The notes under the pieces: model-generated
Told to the model about the DNA's origin: nothing
What the model saw: only the letters and a program-made list of their open reading frames with translations
Database searches by the model: none
Source of the DNA: Pseudomonas anguilliseptica
GTDB taxonomy: Bacteria > Pseudomonadota > Gammaproteobacteria > Pseudomonadales > Pseudomonadaceae
Assembly (NCBI RefSeq): GCF_021375795.1
Contig: NZ_JAEIOI010000005.1
Location: 1-64,000, forward strand
DNA length: 64,000 bases
Direction: 5' to 3'
Program-made: the position numbers and the translations under genes
Part shown: in pieces, positions 9,616 through 19,034 of the stretch
How the letters are laid out: each line of letters starts with the position of its first letter
Numbering within the stretch: the stretch's first letter is position 1

Positions 9616-9941
9616 TGTGCAGGCTCCTGGCCGTCAACATGGTCGGTCTGGGTTTCGCCGACGCTGCGCAGCGCCAGCACCACGACGAAGGCGGTCATGG
9701 CAAAACCGATCACGATGGCGGTCAGCACCAACGCCTGCGGCAGCGGGTCAGCGTACTCGCTGCTCTTGCCGATCACCGTGACCACACCACTCTGCAGGCG
9801 GCCCATGGCAAACAGAAACAGGTTGACCGCGTAGGAAATCAGCGTCAGCCCCAGCACCACTGGAAAGGTCCGCGCGCGCAGCAGCAGGTAAACACCGCTG
9901 GCGGTGAGAATGCCCAAGGTTGCGGCAAATATGGCTTCCAT
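9612..9941 (-). CDS. phaC: PhaC/MnhC subunit of the cation/H+ antiporter (NuoK-like)
   Basis: 109 residues with three membrane spans, similar to NuoK of complex I: G-YLLLRARTFPVVLGL at 15-31 and SYAVNLFLFA at 37-46. It starts one base after the phaAB stop and overlaps phaD by an ATGA junction. Standard length for MnhC/PhaC. Confidence 0.9.
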   Translation of the reverse strand: MEAIFAATLGILTASGVYLLLRARTFPVVLGLTLISYAVNLFLFAMGRLQSGVVTVIGKSSEYADPLPQALVLTAIVIGFAMTAFVVVLALRSVGETQTDHVDGQEPAQ

Positions 9942-9942
9942 T

Positions 9943-12735
9943 TCAAAGCACCTCTTCTACAGCTTTTTCCTGGGTCAACTTGCCCAGGTTGGCGAGAATC
10001 AGCAGGGTTGCGCCGACAACCGTCAGGTACACGCCCAGGTCGAACAACATGGCGGTGGCCAACTCGATTTCACCGACCAGCGGGATATGGAAATGCCCGA
10101 AGGCCGAGGTCAGGAACGGCCGATCAAACAGCCAGCTGCCCAGGCCGGTCAGCCCGGCGATCATCACGCCGAGGCCGGCCATGCCTTGGTAATTCAGCGG
10201 CAGGCGCGATTGTGTCCACTGCACGCCGCTGGCGACGTATTGCAGGATCAGCGCCACGGCCGTCACCAAGCCGGCGATAAAGCCGCCACCCGGCAGGTTG
10301 TGCCCGCGCAGGAAGATAAACACCGAGACCAGCAGCGCCATCGGCAACAGCACCCGCGACAGAGTGGCAAGAATCAGCGGATGGCGGTCACGCGCCCAGT
10401 TACGGCCCTGCGCATCGACCTTGGGTTGAAACAGGCGCAAACCATCAAGCAACGCAAAGATACCCACGGCCGCAATCGCCAGCACCGTGACTTCACCCAG
10501 GGTATCGAAGCCACGGAAGTCCACCAGAATCACGTTGACCACGTTGGTGCCGCCGCCGCCCGGTACGCTGTTCTCCAGGAAGAACGCTGAAATGCTGTCG
10601 TACGGCCGCGTCAGTACGGCGAACACCAGCATCGCCACCATCACCCCACTGCCAACCGCCAGGGTGAAATCGCGCAGGCTGCGCAAGCTGCTCGACTCGA
10701 TGCGCGTCTGCGCCGGAAGGAAGAACAAGGCGAGCATCAACAGGATGATGGTCACCACCTCGACCGAGAGCTGAGTCAGGGCCAGATCCGGCGCCGAATA
10801 GCGGGCGAAGGCCAAGGCCACCATCAGACCAACCACGCTAAGCATCAGCAGCGACACCAGGCGCTGGCGATGGAACACCACCGTTACCAACGCAGCAAAC
10901 GCCATGATGCCCAGCCCCAGAGCAGTGATGCCGTCAATTTCGGTCATCGCCACCGACCCGCTGATCTGCGGCAGGGAACTCAGCCCCTGCGTCACCACCA
11001 ATAAGGCGGCCGCCAGCAACAGTGCCAGGTAGCGTTGCAGCGAAGCATTCTCCAACCACTGGGTGAACACCGAGCACAGCTTCACCCAGGCCTGCACCGC
11101 CTGCTCAAACAGCAGCTTGGCATCAACACTTGGCAATCCTGCATACCAACGGAACAGCGGCTGACGGAACACGTACACCAGGATCCCGCCGAACAGGGCG
11201 ATAAAGCTCATCAACAACGGCAGGTTAAAGCCATGCCAGATCGCCAGACTGTAAGTCGGCACGTCACCACCCAGGGTGGCAAACACAGCGGTGGCCAGCA
11301 GCGGCGCCACGGTATAGGCCGGAACAATTCCCACCAGCAGGCAGAGGAACACCAGAATCTCCACCGGAATCTTCATATAACGCGGCGGCTCATGTGGTGG
11401 ATACTTCGGCAGATCGACCGGCTCACCATTGAAGAACACGTCATGAATAAAACGCAGCGAATACGCCACTGAGAACACCCCAGCCAGGGTTGCCGCCGCC
11501 GGAATTACCCAGTTGAAGCTGCCGAGCAAATGCTGATTGAGCGTCTCGGTAAAGAACATTTCCTTGCTCAGGAAGCCATTGAGCAAAGGCACCCCGGCCA
11601 TCGCCAAAGCGGCCACCATGGCCAGCAACGCGGTATGTGGCATGTACTTCCACATACCGTTGATTCTGCGCATATCGCGGCTGCCGGTTTCATGGTCGAT
11701 GATCCCCGCCGCCATAAACAGCGAAGCCTTGAACGTGGCGTGGTTGATGATGTGGAACACTGCCGCCACAGCCGCAAGCCGGGTGTCCAAACCGAACAAC
11801 AAGGTAATCAGGCCAAGATGGCTGATGGTCGAATAAGCCAGCAGACCTTTGAGGTCATGCTGAAACAACGCCATACAGGCCCCAACCAGCAAGGTCACCA
11901 GACCCGTGATGCTGACCAGGTAGAACCACCACTCCGAACCGGCCAAAGCCGGGTACAGGCGCGCCAGCAAAAACACCCCGGCCTTGACCATGGTTGCCGA
12001 GTGCAGATAGGCCGACACCGGCGTTGGCGCGGCCATGGCGTGGGGCAACCAGAAATGAAATGGAAACTGCGCCGACTTGGTAAACACCCCCAGCAGCACC
12101 AGAATCAGCGCCAGCGGGTACAGGGCGTGGCCACGAATTAACTCACCGGCCGCCAGCACCTCACTGAGTTCAAAGCTACCCACGATATGACCGATCAGCA
12201 GAATGCCGGCCAGCAGCGCCAAGCCACCACCGCCGGTAACGGTCAAGGACATACGCGCGCCGCGTCGGGCATCCGAACGCGAACCCCAGAAACCGATCAG
12301 CAGGAACGACGACAGGCTGGTCAGCTCCCAGAACATCAGCATCAGCAGCAGGTTTTCCGAAAGTACCACCCCCAGCATGGCACCCATAAACAGCAGCAGA
12401 AAGGCAAAGAAACGCCCCATCGGCTCACTTTTCGCCAGGTAGTAGCGGGCGTAGAGAATAACCAGCAGGCCGATGCCAAGAATCAGCAGGGCAAACAGAA
12501 AGCCCAGACCATCCAGGCGCAGACTGAGGTTCAGGCCTAGCGCCGGCAGCCATTCAAGACGAGTCACCAGAGGCTCACCGGTAAATACCACTGCCTGCTG
12601 GGACAGCAGTAGAGCCAGTGCAATCAGGGGAGCCACGGCAGTTGCCACGGCACAGGCAGAACGCCCAAAACGCTCGGCCAGTAATGGCAGAAGAATGCCG
12701 AGAAACGGCAAGGCGATGATCAGCGCAAGCGTCAT
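9943..12735 (-). CDS. phaAB: PhaAB, fused MnhA-MnhB subunit of the cation/H+ antiporter
   Basis: A 930-residue inner-membrane protein. Residues 1 to about 770 are MnhA-like (NuoL family plus the NuoJ-like MnhA C-terminal helices), with [22 protein letters not shown] near 222-243 carrying channel residues and KAGVFLL after it. The last 150 residues (about 780-930) form an MnhB domain, with [15 protein letters not shown] near 822. A-B fusion defines the group 2 Mrp (Pha/Sha) systems of Pseudomonas and rhizobia; in group 1 A and B are separate. It is the first gene of the operon; the promoter should lie in the 12736-13040 gap. Confidence 0.93.
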   Translation of the reverse strand: MTLALIIALPFLGILLPLLAERFGRSACAVATAVAPLIALALLLSQQAVVFTGEPLVTRLEWLPALGLNLSLRLDGLGFLFALLILGIGLLVILYARYYLAKSEPMGRFFAFLLLFMGAMLGVVLSENLLLMLMFWELTSLSSFLLIGFWGSRSDARRGARMSLTVTGGGGLALLAGILLIGHIVGSFELSEVLAAGELIRGHALYPLALILVLLGVFTKSAQFPFHFWLPHAMAAPTPVSAYLHSATMVKAGVFLLARLYPALAGSEWWFYLVSITGLVTLLVGACMALFQHDLKGLLAYSTISHLGLITLLFGLDTRLAAVAAVFHIINHATFKASLFMAAGIIDHETGSRDMRRINGMWKYMPHTALLAMVAALAMAGVPLLNGFLSKEMFFTETLNQHLLGSFNWVIPAAATLAGVFSVAYSLRFIHDVFFNGEPVDLPKYPPHEPPRYMKIPVEILVFLCLLVGIVPAYTVAPLLATAVFATLGGDVPTYSLAIWHGFNLPLLMSFIALFGGILVYVFRQPLFRWYAGLPSVDAKLLFEQAVQAWVKLCSVFTQWLENASLQRYLALLLAAALLVVTQGLSSLPQISGSVAMTEIDGITALGLGIMAFAALVTVVFHRQRLVSLLMLSVVGLMVALAFARYSAPDLALTQLSVEVVTIILLMLALFFLPAQTRIESSSLRSLRDFTLAVGSGVMVAMLVFAVLTRPYDSISAFFLENSVPGGGGTNVVNVILVDFRGFDTLGEVTVLAIAAVGIFALLDGLRLFQPKVDAQGRNWARDRHPLILATLSRVLLPMALLVSVFIFLRGHNLPGGGFIAGLVTAVALILQYVASGVQWTQSRLPLNYQGMAGLGVMIAGLTGLGSWLFDRPFLTSAFGHFHIPLVGEIELATAMLFDLGVYLTVVGATLLILANLGKLTQEKAVEEVL

Positions 12736-13040
12736 AGAAAAACCCCTTAGTACGAACCAGGTGCGCGCACCTGGCTGACTGCCAAACCTGCTTACAGGCT
12801 GTTCACTACAGGACCTACCCGTAATGCAGCCGGCACTGAAGTATTACACCGCCCAACAGCGGACGCGCAGAACGCAACGCGGTAGCGATTATCCATAACT
12901 ATCGCCTAACCGTCATGGATAGAATTATTACTAAAAGCTCAACACACCCCACACACGAATCAGACAAAGCACTGAAGAGCCTGATAAACAGCCATAAAAA
13001 AACCGGATCAGCCTTGCGACTGACCCGGTTCTTGAACCAC
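12736..13040. other. Intergenic region: pha operon leader and slyB-type gene terminator
   Basis: A 305-bp non-coding stretch upstream of phaAB (minus strand) and downstream of the glycine-zipper lipoprotein gene (minus strand). The right part holds a strong terminator (12995-13032). The left part should contain the pha promoter, but no convincing -35/-10 pair could be picked by eye. A small inverted repeat (ATCCAT at 12890-12895, ATGGAT at 12914-12919) is present. Confidence 0.5.
12995..13032 (-). terminator. Rho-independent terminator of the glycine-zipper lipoprotein gene
   Basis: Read on the minus strand: AACCGGGTCAG stem arm, loop of about eight bases, CTGATCCGGTT second arm, then a run of seven T. 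It starts 9 nt after the stop codon of the gene at 13041-13502. The arms pair with one bulge, and the T run is excellent. Confidence 0.85.
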
Positions 13041-13502
13041 TCAGTGAGTGACGCGGCTGGTGCCATTAACGGTCATGATGCGCACACGCTCACCGACACG
13101 GAAGATCTGATTTTCTTCCACTGCCTGAACATAGGCGCGCATGCTGCCGTCATCTTCCAGCACAGTGATTTCCACGCCCTGAGTACGGGTCAGGCCTTCT
13201 TCGGTCATGGCACCCAGCAGACCACCCGCCACTGCGCCAATCACTGCCGCCACGGCACTGCCGCGACCACCACCCACACCACTGCCGGCGACACCACCGA
13301 TCACTGCGCCGGCACCCGCGCCGATAGGGGTTTTCGTGCCTTCGATCTTCACCGGACGCAGCGCCTCGATGGTGCCCATGCGCACAGTCTGTACGGTACG
13401 CGCCTCGTCGCGTGAATAGGTATCGCCGGTCAGGCTGGAGGCACAACCGCCCAGCAGGGCCAACGCAGCAAACGAGGCAACCAACAGCAAGGGTTTACGC
13501 AT
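13041..13502 (-). CDS. Glycine-zipper outer-membrane lipoprotein (SlyB/PcpY-like)
   Basis: 153 residues. The start at 13502 (MRKPLLL) follows GGAGAACTGATC and places a lipobox LGGC at residues 17-20. The centre (about 60-100) is a glycine-rich zipper, GAGAGAVIGGVAGSGVGGG..., of the 2TM type seen in SlyB and Pcp lipoproteins, followed by a small beta-rich C-terminal domain. It is probably anchored to the outer membrane, contributing to envelope integrity; SlyB in enterics is PhoP-regulated, but no regulatory site was seen here. It has its own terminator. From memory the same neighbour of the pha/sha operon exists in P. aeruginosa (PA1053). Confidence 0.85.
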   Translation of the reverse strand: MRKPLLLVASFAALALLGGCASSLTGDTYSRDEARTVQTVRMGTIEALRPVKIEGTKTPIGAGAGAVIGGVAGSGVGGGRGSAVAAVIGAVAGGLLGAMTEEGLTRTQGVEITVLEDDGSMRAYVQAVEENQIFRVGERVRIMTVNGTSRVTH

Positions 13503-13677
13503 GATCAGTTCTCCAATTGGGCAGGTATTCATTAGAACGCCTGCGGGGCTTATATGTCACTCGACAATCTGCCGCAAAACTTTACCCCGGCAGCATGCCA
13601 GAAGCATGGCGCGACATTGCGCCACGTTCAGGGCTAACCACCGCGTAGCCTAAGCTAGAACCTGGCTTGGGGGACTT

Positions 13678-13914
13678 ATGGATTACTTTATCGTCGTCAT
13701 CACCAGCGTTGCCGGGCTGTACTTCCACTGGTGGCTGTATGTGCGCATCAAGCGCTGGGTCGACCGTGATCTGGCGCTGTCGCTGGCTGGCAACTCGCCA
13801 GCGAAACGCCGTTACATGCTTGAACGCCTGCGTGAAGCCCAAGCGGCCGGTATCAAGCGCAGCGCCCTGCCCGCCTGGCTGGAACAGGCCGCCGCGCAGT
13901 ATTGCGAAGACTAG
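13678..13914 (+). CDS. Small membrane-anchored protein of unknown function
   Basis: 78 residues: one N-terminal membrane segment (YFIVVITSVAGLYFHWWLYV, residues 3-22), then a basic helical cytoplasmic tail (KRRYMLERLREAQAAGIKR). The start is supported by GGGGGA at 13669-13674. It ends 8 bp before the convergent pdxH stop. The sequence reads like a real Pseudomonas small protein (good codon usage, ribosome site, net-positive tail after one helix), but I do not recognise a family. Confidence 0.7.
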   Translation: MDYFIVVITSVAGLYFHWWLYVRIKRWVDRDLALSLAGNSPAKRRYMLERLREAQAAGIKRSALPAWLEQAAAQYCED

Positions 13915-13921
13915 AGCAGCA

Positions 13922-14569
13922 TCAAGGCGCCAGCCGTTCACGCAACCAGGCGCCGCTTTGCAAGCGGAAATTCAGACGATCATGCAGACGGCTGGAGCGC
14001 CCCTGCCAGAATTCGATGCGCTCTGGCAGCAGGCGATAGCCACCCCAGTGCGGCGGACAATGTGGTGTGCGATCCAGAAAGCGCTGCTCGGTCTGCGCCA
14101 GCAGCCCTTCCAGTTCAGCGCGATCGGCAATCACCTGGCTCTGCGGTGAAGCCCAGGCCCCCAGGCGGCTACCCAGTGGGCGTACCTGAAAATAAGCATC
14201 GCACTCTGCCGCTGTGACCCGCTCGACACGTCCTTCGATTCGTATCTGCCGTTCCAGGCTGGGCCAGAAGAAGGTCATGGCAGCAAACGGATTGGCGGCC
14301 AGGTGTTGGCCTTTGGCGCTGTCATAGTTGCTGAAGAAGGTGAAACCACGCGCATCCAGGCCCTTGAGCAGCAGAACCCGGCAGTGCGGACGGCCTTCAG
14401 CATCGACGGTCGCCAAGGTCATGGCATTGGGTTCGACCGGCGGCTGTTCGGTCTTGACTGCATCGGCAAACCATTGCTCGAACAGCGCAAACGGCTCATG
14501 CGGTGCTTGTGCTTCGCTCAGGCCATCACGGGTGTAGTCACGGCGCATGTCAGCCAGGGTTTGGGTCAT
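13922..14569 (-). CDS. pdxH: Pyridoxamine/pyridoxine 5'-phosphate oxidase
   Basis: 215 residues, the standard PdxH length. It catalyses FMN- and O2-dependent conversion of PNP/PMP to pyridoxal 5'-phosphate in the B6 pathway. FMN- and substrate-binding blocks are visible: [13 protein letters not shown] near 65-77, [10 protein letters not shown] near 79-88, [12 protein letters not shown] near 108-119, and the C-terminal [21 protein letters not shown]. The ATG at 14569 is preferred to a TTG six bases upstream because AGGA lies seven bases before it. Monocistronic by layout. Confidence 0.95.
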   Translation of the reverse strand: MTQTLADMRRDYTRDGLSEAQAPHEPFALFEQWFADAVKTEQPPVEPNAMTLATVDAEGRPHCRVLLLKGLDARGFTFFSNYDSAKGQHLAANPFAAMTFFWPSLERQIRIEGRVERVTAAECDAYFQVRPLGSRLGAWASPQSQVIADRAELEGLLAQTEQRFLDRTPHCPPHWGGYRLLPERIEFWQGRSSRLHDRLNFRLQSGAWLRERLAP

Positions 14570-14658
14570 CGGCAAATCCTCTTGAACAGATGCGCTCTAG
14601 CTTACCCGCGAGCGCTCTGTTTAGCTTGATCTGCGGCAACACCCCGTTGCGCAGCAGC

Positions 14659-15339
14659 CTATTGGCTGCTGGCTGGCTTGTCGGCCTTGGCGACGGTTTT
14701 GGCGTTCTTGTCGGCAGCCGGCTTGACTGCAGCGACCGCAGCAGCCGGGAGCGGCTGGCTGTATTTGGCGATCAGGGCGTTGAGGGTGTCTTTCGAGGTC
14801 AGGAGGATTTCCACCCGACGGTTCAGCGCGCGGCCTTGCTGACTGTCGTTAGCGGCACGCGGCATGTCCGAACCCAGACCCTTGACCATCAGACGGTTCT
14901 GCTTGAGACCACTGAGGCGGAAGATCGAGGTGAACGCACGGGCGCGCTGCTGGCTCAGCTCGCGGTTGGCATTCACTTCACCGCTGCTGTCGGCATGGCC
15001 GAGAATCAGTACACCGATGGTTTCGTCACTCTCCAGCAGCTTGGCCATGCGGCTCAGCGGGCCGAGGGTGGTTGGCAGCATCATATGGGGACGATCCGGG
15101 TTGAACGAACCCAGCACCGGCGCGGTGACCACCAGCAGGTTTTCCCGGCGCTCGAACTCGAAGTGGGTGCCCTTAATGGCTTCGCGCACCTTCGGCTCAT
15201 ACACATCCAACCAGGCCTGAGTGACTGCCGGTGGCGGCATGGCGACGACTTTCGGTGCAGGTTTTTCGGACTTTTCGAACAGGCTGCAGCCGCTGATCAG
15301 GACACACAGGGCAATGGCGAGAGTTCTGTTGGCGAGCAT
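14659..15339 (-). CDS. OmpA-domain lipoprotein (peptidoglycan-associated)
   Basis: 226 residues. Lipobox ISGC with Cys18 marks a lipoprotein. An N-terminal linker contains a coiled segment, and an OmpA/MotB-like peptidoglycan-binding domain spans about 110-200: ILGHADSSGEVNANRELSQQRARA and a terminal ALNRRVEILL. A Lys/Ala-rich tail follows. It should tether the outer membrane to peptidoglycan. The start at 15339 is set by the signal peptide; upstream in-frame codons are cysteine-rich and implausible. It matches the P. aeruginosa gene next to pdxH (PA1048, from memory). Confidence 0.85.
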   Translation of the reverse strand: MLANRTLAIALCVLISGCSLFEKSEKPAPKVVAMPPPAVTQAWLDVYEPKVREAIKGTHFEFERRENLLVVTAPVLGSFNPDRPHMMLPTTLGPLSRMAKLLESDETIGVLILGHADSSGEVNANRELSQQRARAFTSIFRLSGLKQNRLMVKGLGSDMPRAANDSQQGRALNRRVEILLTSKDTLNALIAKYSQPLPAAAVAAVKPAADKNAKTVAKADKPASSQ

Positions 15340-15433
15340 CGGGAATCCACATCGTGATAAACAAAAAGAAGCCGGCGATGGCCTGCACGAACAGCAGACC
15401 ATGCAATGTTGCGCCGCAGTTTAGCCGAGCTGG

Positions 15434-16579
15434 CTATAAACAATCAGCCAATAGACGCGCAAGTTTCTGCGCACGGGGGTCCATCAAGACGAACGGTCCC
15501 AGGTTATTGGTGACAAAGCCGAAGGCCACATCCCGCTCCGGGTCGGCAAAGCCAATGGAGCCGCCGGCTCCAGGGTGGCCAAAGGCGCGCGGGCCCATGC
15601 CGTAGGTGGCGTTGGCGACCTCGGGCTGGTCGAGCATGCAACCCAGACCAAAGCGGGTGCGGGTCAGCAGGGTCTTGTCGTCGCCCACGGCGTGCTCGCG
15701 GGTCAGCTCGGCCAGCAACTCGCTTTCCAATAGCTGGCCATCCAGCAGGCCGCTGTAGAAGCCAGCCAGGCTGCGCGCATTACCGTGACCATTCGCCGCC
15801 GGCTGCTGCATGCGCCGCCATTCGGGCTTGTTGGTACTGGTCATGATCGACGGCGGGTTGGTGAAGGCCCGCGTACTCATGGCAGCAGGCTCGCTCATCA
15901 TGGTTTTGAGCAAGCGCTGGGCTGCCGCATCGCCAAAATTGCCCTTGCCGCGGGAAATGATCGCCACCCGGTCGAACTCCTCGTCCGCCAGGCCGACGTG
16001 GAAGTCCAGCCCCAGCGGCTTGGCAATGCGCGCAACAATCGACTCACCCGGCCCACGCCCTTCAACCCGGCGCAGCACTTCACCCACCAGCCAGCCGTAG
16101 GTAATCGGCGCATAGCCATGCCCCTCACCCAAGGCCCACCAGGGCTGTTCGGCGGCCAGTGCGGTGGTCATGGTCTGCCAGTCGTACAGGGCTTCGGCCG
16201 GCAGCATCTGACGCAGGGCCGGCAGCCCGGCCTGGTGGCTAAGCAAGTGACGCAGGGTGATCTTCTCTTTGCCAGCTGCAGCAAACTCCGGCCAGTAGCG
16301 CGCCACGGGCGCATCCAGCTCCAGCTTGCCTTCGGCGACCAGTTGCAGCGCAGTCACCGCAGTAAAGGTTTTGGTGCAGGAAAACAGGTTGAGAATGGTG
16401 TCGCTGTGCCAGGGCTGATGGCCGTCCTTGTCGGCCACACCGGCCCACAGATCGACCACGGTTTCACCGCCCACCTGCACACAAAGTGCCATGCCACGCT
16501 CTTGCGGCTCATCAAACAGCGCCGCAAAGCCATCGCGCAGCGCCTCGAACTTGAGGTCGAAATAACCCTGTATCTGCAC
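15434..16579 (-). CDS. Beta-lactamase-fold serine hydrolase/esterase (EstB-like)
   Basis: About 381 residues of the class C beta-lactamase/DD-peptidase-like superfamily (COG1680). The nucleophile motif S-x-x-K is SCTK (near 70), the second motif is the Tyr in YAPITYGWL, and the third is a HPGAGGSIGFAD block near the C-terminus. No signal peptide is present, so it is probably a cytosolic esterase rather than a beta-lactamase. The start is uncertain: a strong GAGGAG sits six bases before a GTG at 16579, whereas the in-frame ATG at 16597 has its Shine-Dalgarno-like sequence inside the gene; GTG is preferred. Confidence 0.82.
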   Translation of the reverse strand: MQIQGYFDLKFEALRDGFAALFDEPQERGMALCVQVGGETVVDLWAGVADKDGHQPWHSDTILNLFSCTKTFTAVTALQLVAEGKLELDAPVARYWPEFAAAGKEKITLRHLLSHQAGLPALRQMLPAEALYDWQTMTTALAAEQPWWALGEGHGYAPITYGWLVGEVLRRVEGRGPGESIVARIAKPLGLDFHVGLADEEFDRVAIISRGKGNFGDAAAQRLLKTMMSEPAAMSTRAFTNPPSIMTSTNKPEWRRMQQPAANGHGNARSLAGFYSGLLDGQLLESELLAELTREHAVGDDKTLLTRTRFGLGCMLDQPEVANATYGMGPRAFGHPGAGGSIGFADPERDVAFGFVTNNLGPFVLMDPRAQKLARLLADCL

Positions 16580-16693
16580 CACCCTCTCCTCGTTCATGTT
16601 TGGCTTAATACCTGCGGATTGTTCCAGCTCCGGCGCCGGCGGTGAACCCGGCGCAAGATTGGCAACCCCATTATCAGCCTGGCGAATAGCTCG

Positions 16694-18898
16694 TTACGGC
16701 TTCTCAGGCGCACTGGCCGGGATGGGCTTGAGCAGCCTGTTCGGCACGTTCAGGTTGGCTTTGCGCACCGCTTTGACAAAGCCCTGCCAAGGACGGTCGG
16801 TGATGGCCACCAGGCCCAAGTGGCCATTTTCACCATCCAGCAGGCGACCGGTAACCGGCTGATCGAGGTACTGGAACCAGTGCACACCGACAATCTGTGG
16901 TTCTTCCAGAGCCTTGCTGAGGAAGTGGGCATAGGCCGGGCCACGCTCTTCTTCCTTGTAAACCTCAGCCACGCCGCCCCAGAAAGGCCCGCGATCACGC
17001 GAGCCGAAGTGGAATTCACTGACCATCACTGGCTTGTCCAGCTGCCGCAATGCTGCAAAGTCATAACCTTGCTGCGGTTCACGGGTGTAGAGATTGAAAC
17101 TCAGCACATCACAGAAGCGTGCGCAGGCACTCACCGCCTCGGGGATGCTGCTGGCAAAACGGCCGCCCAGCAGCAAGTGGTTGGGCGCATGCCAGTCAAG
17201 CGAGTCGGCAATGGTCTTGAAGTAGGTTTCCGCGTACAGGCGCAGGAAGGCCTGCATGTCCTGCTCAATGGCTGGAAACTCGGCGCTCGGCAACGGTGCC
17301 TGGAACCCTGGATCTTCCATCAGCTCCCAAGCTTGCAGCTCGATACCCCAGGCGCGGGACAGGCCATTGTGATTCCGGTACTTGTCGCGTAACTGTTTGA
17401 GGAAAGCCCGCTTGGCCGGCACATCGGTGGTCAGGCGCAACGTGGCGTAAGCCAGGGCATATCGACCATTGGGGTCATTCGCCGGGCCGGCCCAGGCCAG
17501 CTCGTTGTCGGCGAAGTAACCCAGCAGCCAGGGATTGTCGCGATGGTCACGCGCGGCAATCGCCACCGCACGCTCGGTGGCCATGGCAAAACGCGGATCA
17601 AACGGATCCGGCATTGCGCCCCACCAATCGACACCGGTGCTGATGGTGGCATAATCGCCACGGATCGACAGCGAGAGGGTAAACGGCATCCGGGCATCGC
17701 CAGCAAAAGTCGGCTCACTCCAGCCCCCCAGGGTGTTGAAGCCCCAGGCCTGCAGGCGGTCCTGACTGCGCGAGCGCCAGGCGGTGGGGTCAAACTGACC
17801 GTAGCTGCGGTGCACGTTGGCCTTGTAGAAGTCGAACCAGCGCCCGCTGGCGTAAGCCCGGCCCTGATTGGCGCCGGTATCACTGCGGCTATCGGCAGTG
17901 CCGGAGTAAGCGGCCAGCGCGTCGCCCGTTTGTGGCAGCGCGCTGAACATGGCCTCACGTCCCTCAACATAGGTCGCGCTCTGCTGGGTGGTCACGGCGT
18001 TCACGCCCAGCGAGTAGAACGGGTTGCCCTCGGGCGTCACCAGGTACCAACGACCGTCACGCTTTTCCGTACGGAAAAAACCGCTGGCCTCGAACGGCTG
18101 ACCGCCCTGCCAGCCGGCGAACTTGTCCTGCGCTGGACGCTCGGCCAACCAGCCTTGCAGCTGCTTCTGCTCCTGGCCGATGGCCTGCTGCAGCTGCTCA
18201 TCGTTATTGACCTTGCCCGGCCAGTCGGCACGGGTGAACTGGCCATAAGTGTCGACGATGCCGGCATAGGCTGCCGCCGACAGCTGCTCGCTGCTCACCG
18301 CAAACTGGCTGATCAGGATATGTTGCGCCGCTTTTGGCTGCGGAATCGACACGGTCACGGCGCTGACCTTGCTCAGGTCCAACGCACCACTGACGGTGTC
18401 CGCCAGCAATAGACGCTGGCCCTTGTGTGTCCAGGGCATCGGCACACCAGCACGCATACCCTGATCGCGCGGCGAAGTGGCCTTGAGCGGAATCAGCAGG
18501 GTTTGCGCCGGGCCAGCCGGTAGGGCGATACGCGCGCTCAGGCGCTGACCATCGCTGCTCTCAACCAATACATCCAGGGTCAGCGCCCAGTCCATGGCAT
18601 TTTGCAGCCGCAGGCTGACCAACGTCTGCTGCGACCAATCCCAACTGCCGCTTTGCGGCGTCAGGCGCAGGCTCGGTTGCGCCGCCGGATGGAAGGTTAC
18701 CCGGCGCAATACTTCGCCCTGCGGGGTCGGTTCGCCAATGCGATTGGGCAGTTCGGCGTCCTGCGTGGTCACTTGTACGGCGTCTAGCGGCCGGACAAAG
18801 TTGAACAGCTCCTGTCGCTCCGTGGCCAAGGCTGCACTGCAAAAACCCAATAACGCTGATACTAGAACGCCCGCCTGCAGCCTGCGCTTAACCTTCAC
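16694..18898 (-). CDS. Exported clan-A glycoside hydrolase-like protein (beta-agarase-like)
   Basis: About 734 residues with an N-terminal signal peptide (LQAGVLVSALLGFCSAALA, probable cleavage near residue 26). A beta-sandwich N-terminal half (to about 260) is followed by a TIM-barrel region. Two acidic residues sit where clan GH-A enzymes carry them: an Asn-Glu pair in FADNELAW (Glu about 466) as acid/base and Glu about 628 in VMVSEFHFG as nucleophile. Pseudomonas homologues have been labelled agarase (GH50-like). The substrate is unknown; an envelope or extracellular polysaccharide is plausible. GTG at 18898 is preferred because GAGGAG precedes it by 8 bases; GTG at 18907 is the alternative. 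Confidence 0.75.
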   Translation of the reverse strand: MKVKRRLQAGVLVSALLGFCSAALATERQELFNFVRPLDAVQVTTQDAELPNRIGEPTPQGEVLRRVTFHPAAQPSLRLTPQSGSWDWSQQTLVSLRLQNAMDWALTLDVLVESSDGQRLSARIALPAGPAQTLLIPLKATSPRDQGMRAGVPMPWTHKGQRLLLADTVSGALDLSKVSAVTVSIPQPKAAQHILISQFAVSSEQLSAAAYAGIVDTYGQFTRADWPGKVNNDEQLQQAIGQEQKQLQGWLAERPAQDKFAGWQGGQPFEASGFFRTEKRDGRWYLVTPEGNPFYSLGVNAVTTQQSATYVEGREAMFSALPQTGDALAAYSGTADSRSDTGANQGRAYASGRWFDFYKANVHRSYGQFDPTAWRSRSQDRLQAWGFNTLGGWSEPTFAGDARMPFTLSLSIRGDYATISTGVDWWGAMPDPFDPRFAMATERAVAIAARDHRDNPWLLGYFADNELAWAGPANDPNGRYALAYATLRLTTDVPAKRAFLKQLRDKYRNHNGLSRAWGIELQAWELMEDPGFQAPLPSAEFPAIEQDMQAFLRLYAETYFKTIADSLDWHAPNHLLLGGRFASSIPEAVSACARFCDVLSFNLYTREPQQGYDFAALRQLDKPVMVSEFHFGSRDRGPFWGGVAEVYKEEERGPAYAHFLSKALEEPQIVGVHWFQYLDQPVTGRLLDGENGHLGLVAITDRPWQGFVKAVRKANLNVPNRLLKPIPASAPEKP

Positions 18899-19034
18899 GA
18901 ACCTCACTCCTCGACTTACAACATGATCACGACCACTGCGGGTAGAGCGCCCGCAGTGGTAACTTGGCTTGGTTGTACAGCATGGCCATTGTGGTGTGGC
19001 GTTCAGACGTTAGCCAGCACGACAGGTTCATCTC

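Noticed and set aside
12915..13415. Long plus-strand open frame opposite the glycine-zipper lipoprotein gene
   Set aside because: It is antisense to a gene with a clear signal peptide, lipobox and terminator, and its translation is low-complexity His/Thr/Ala rich.
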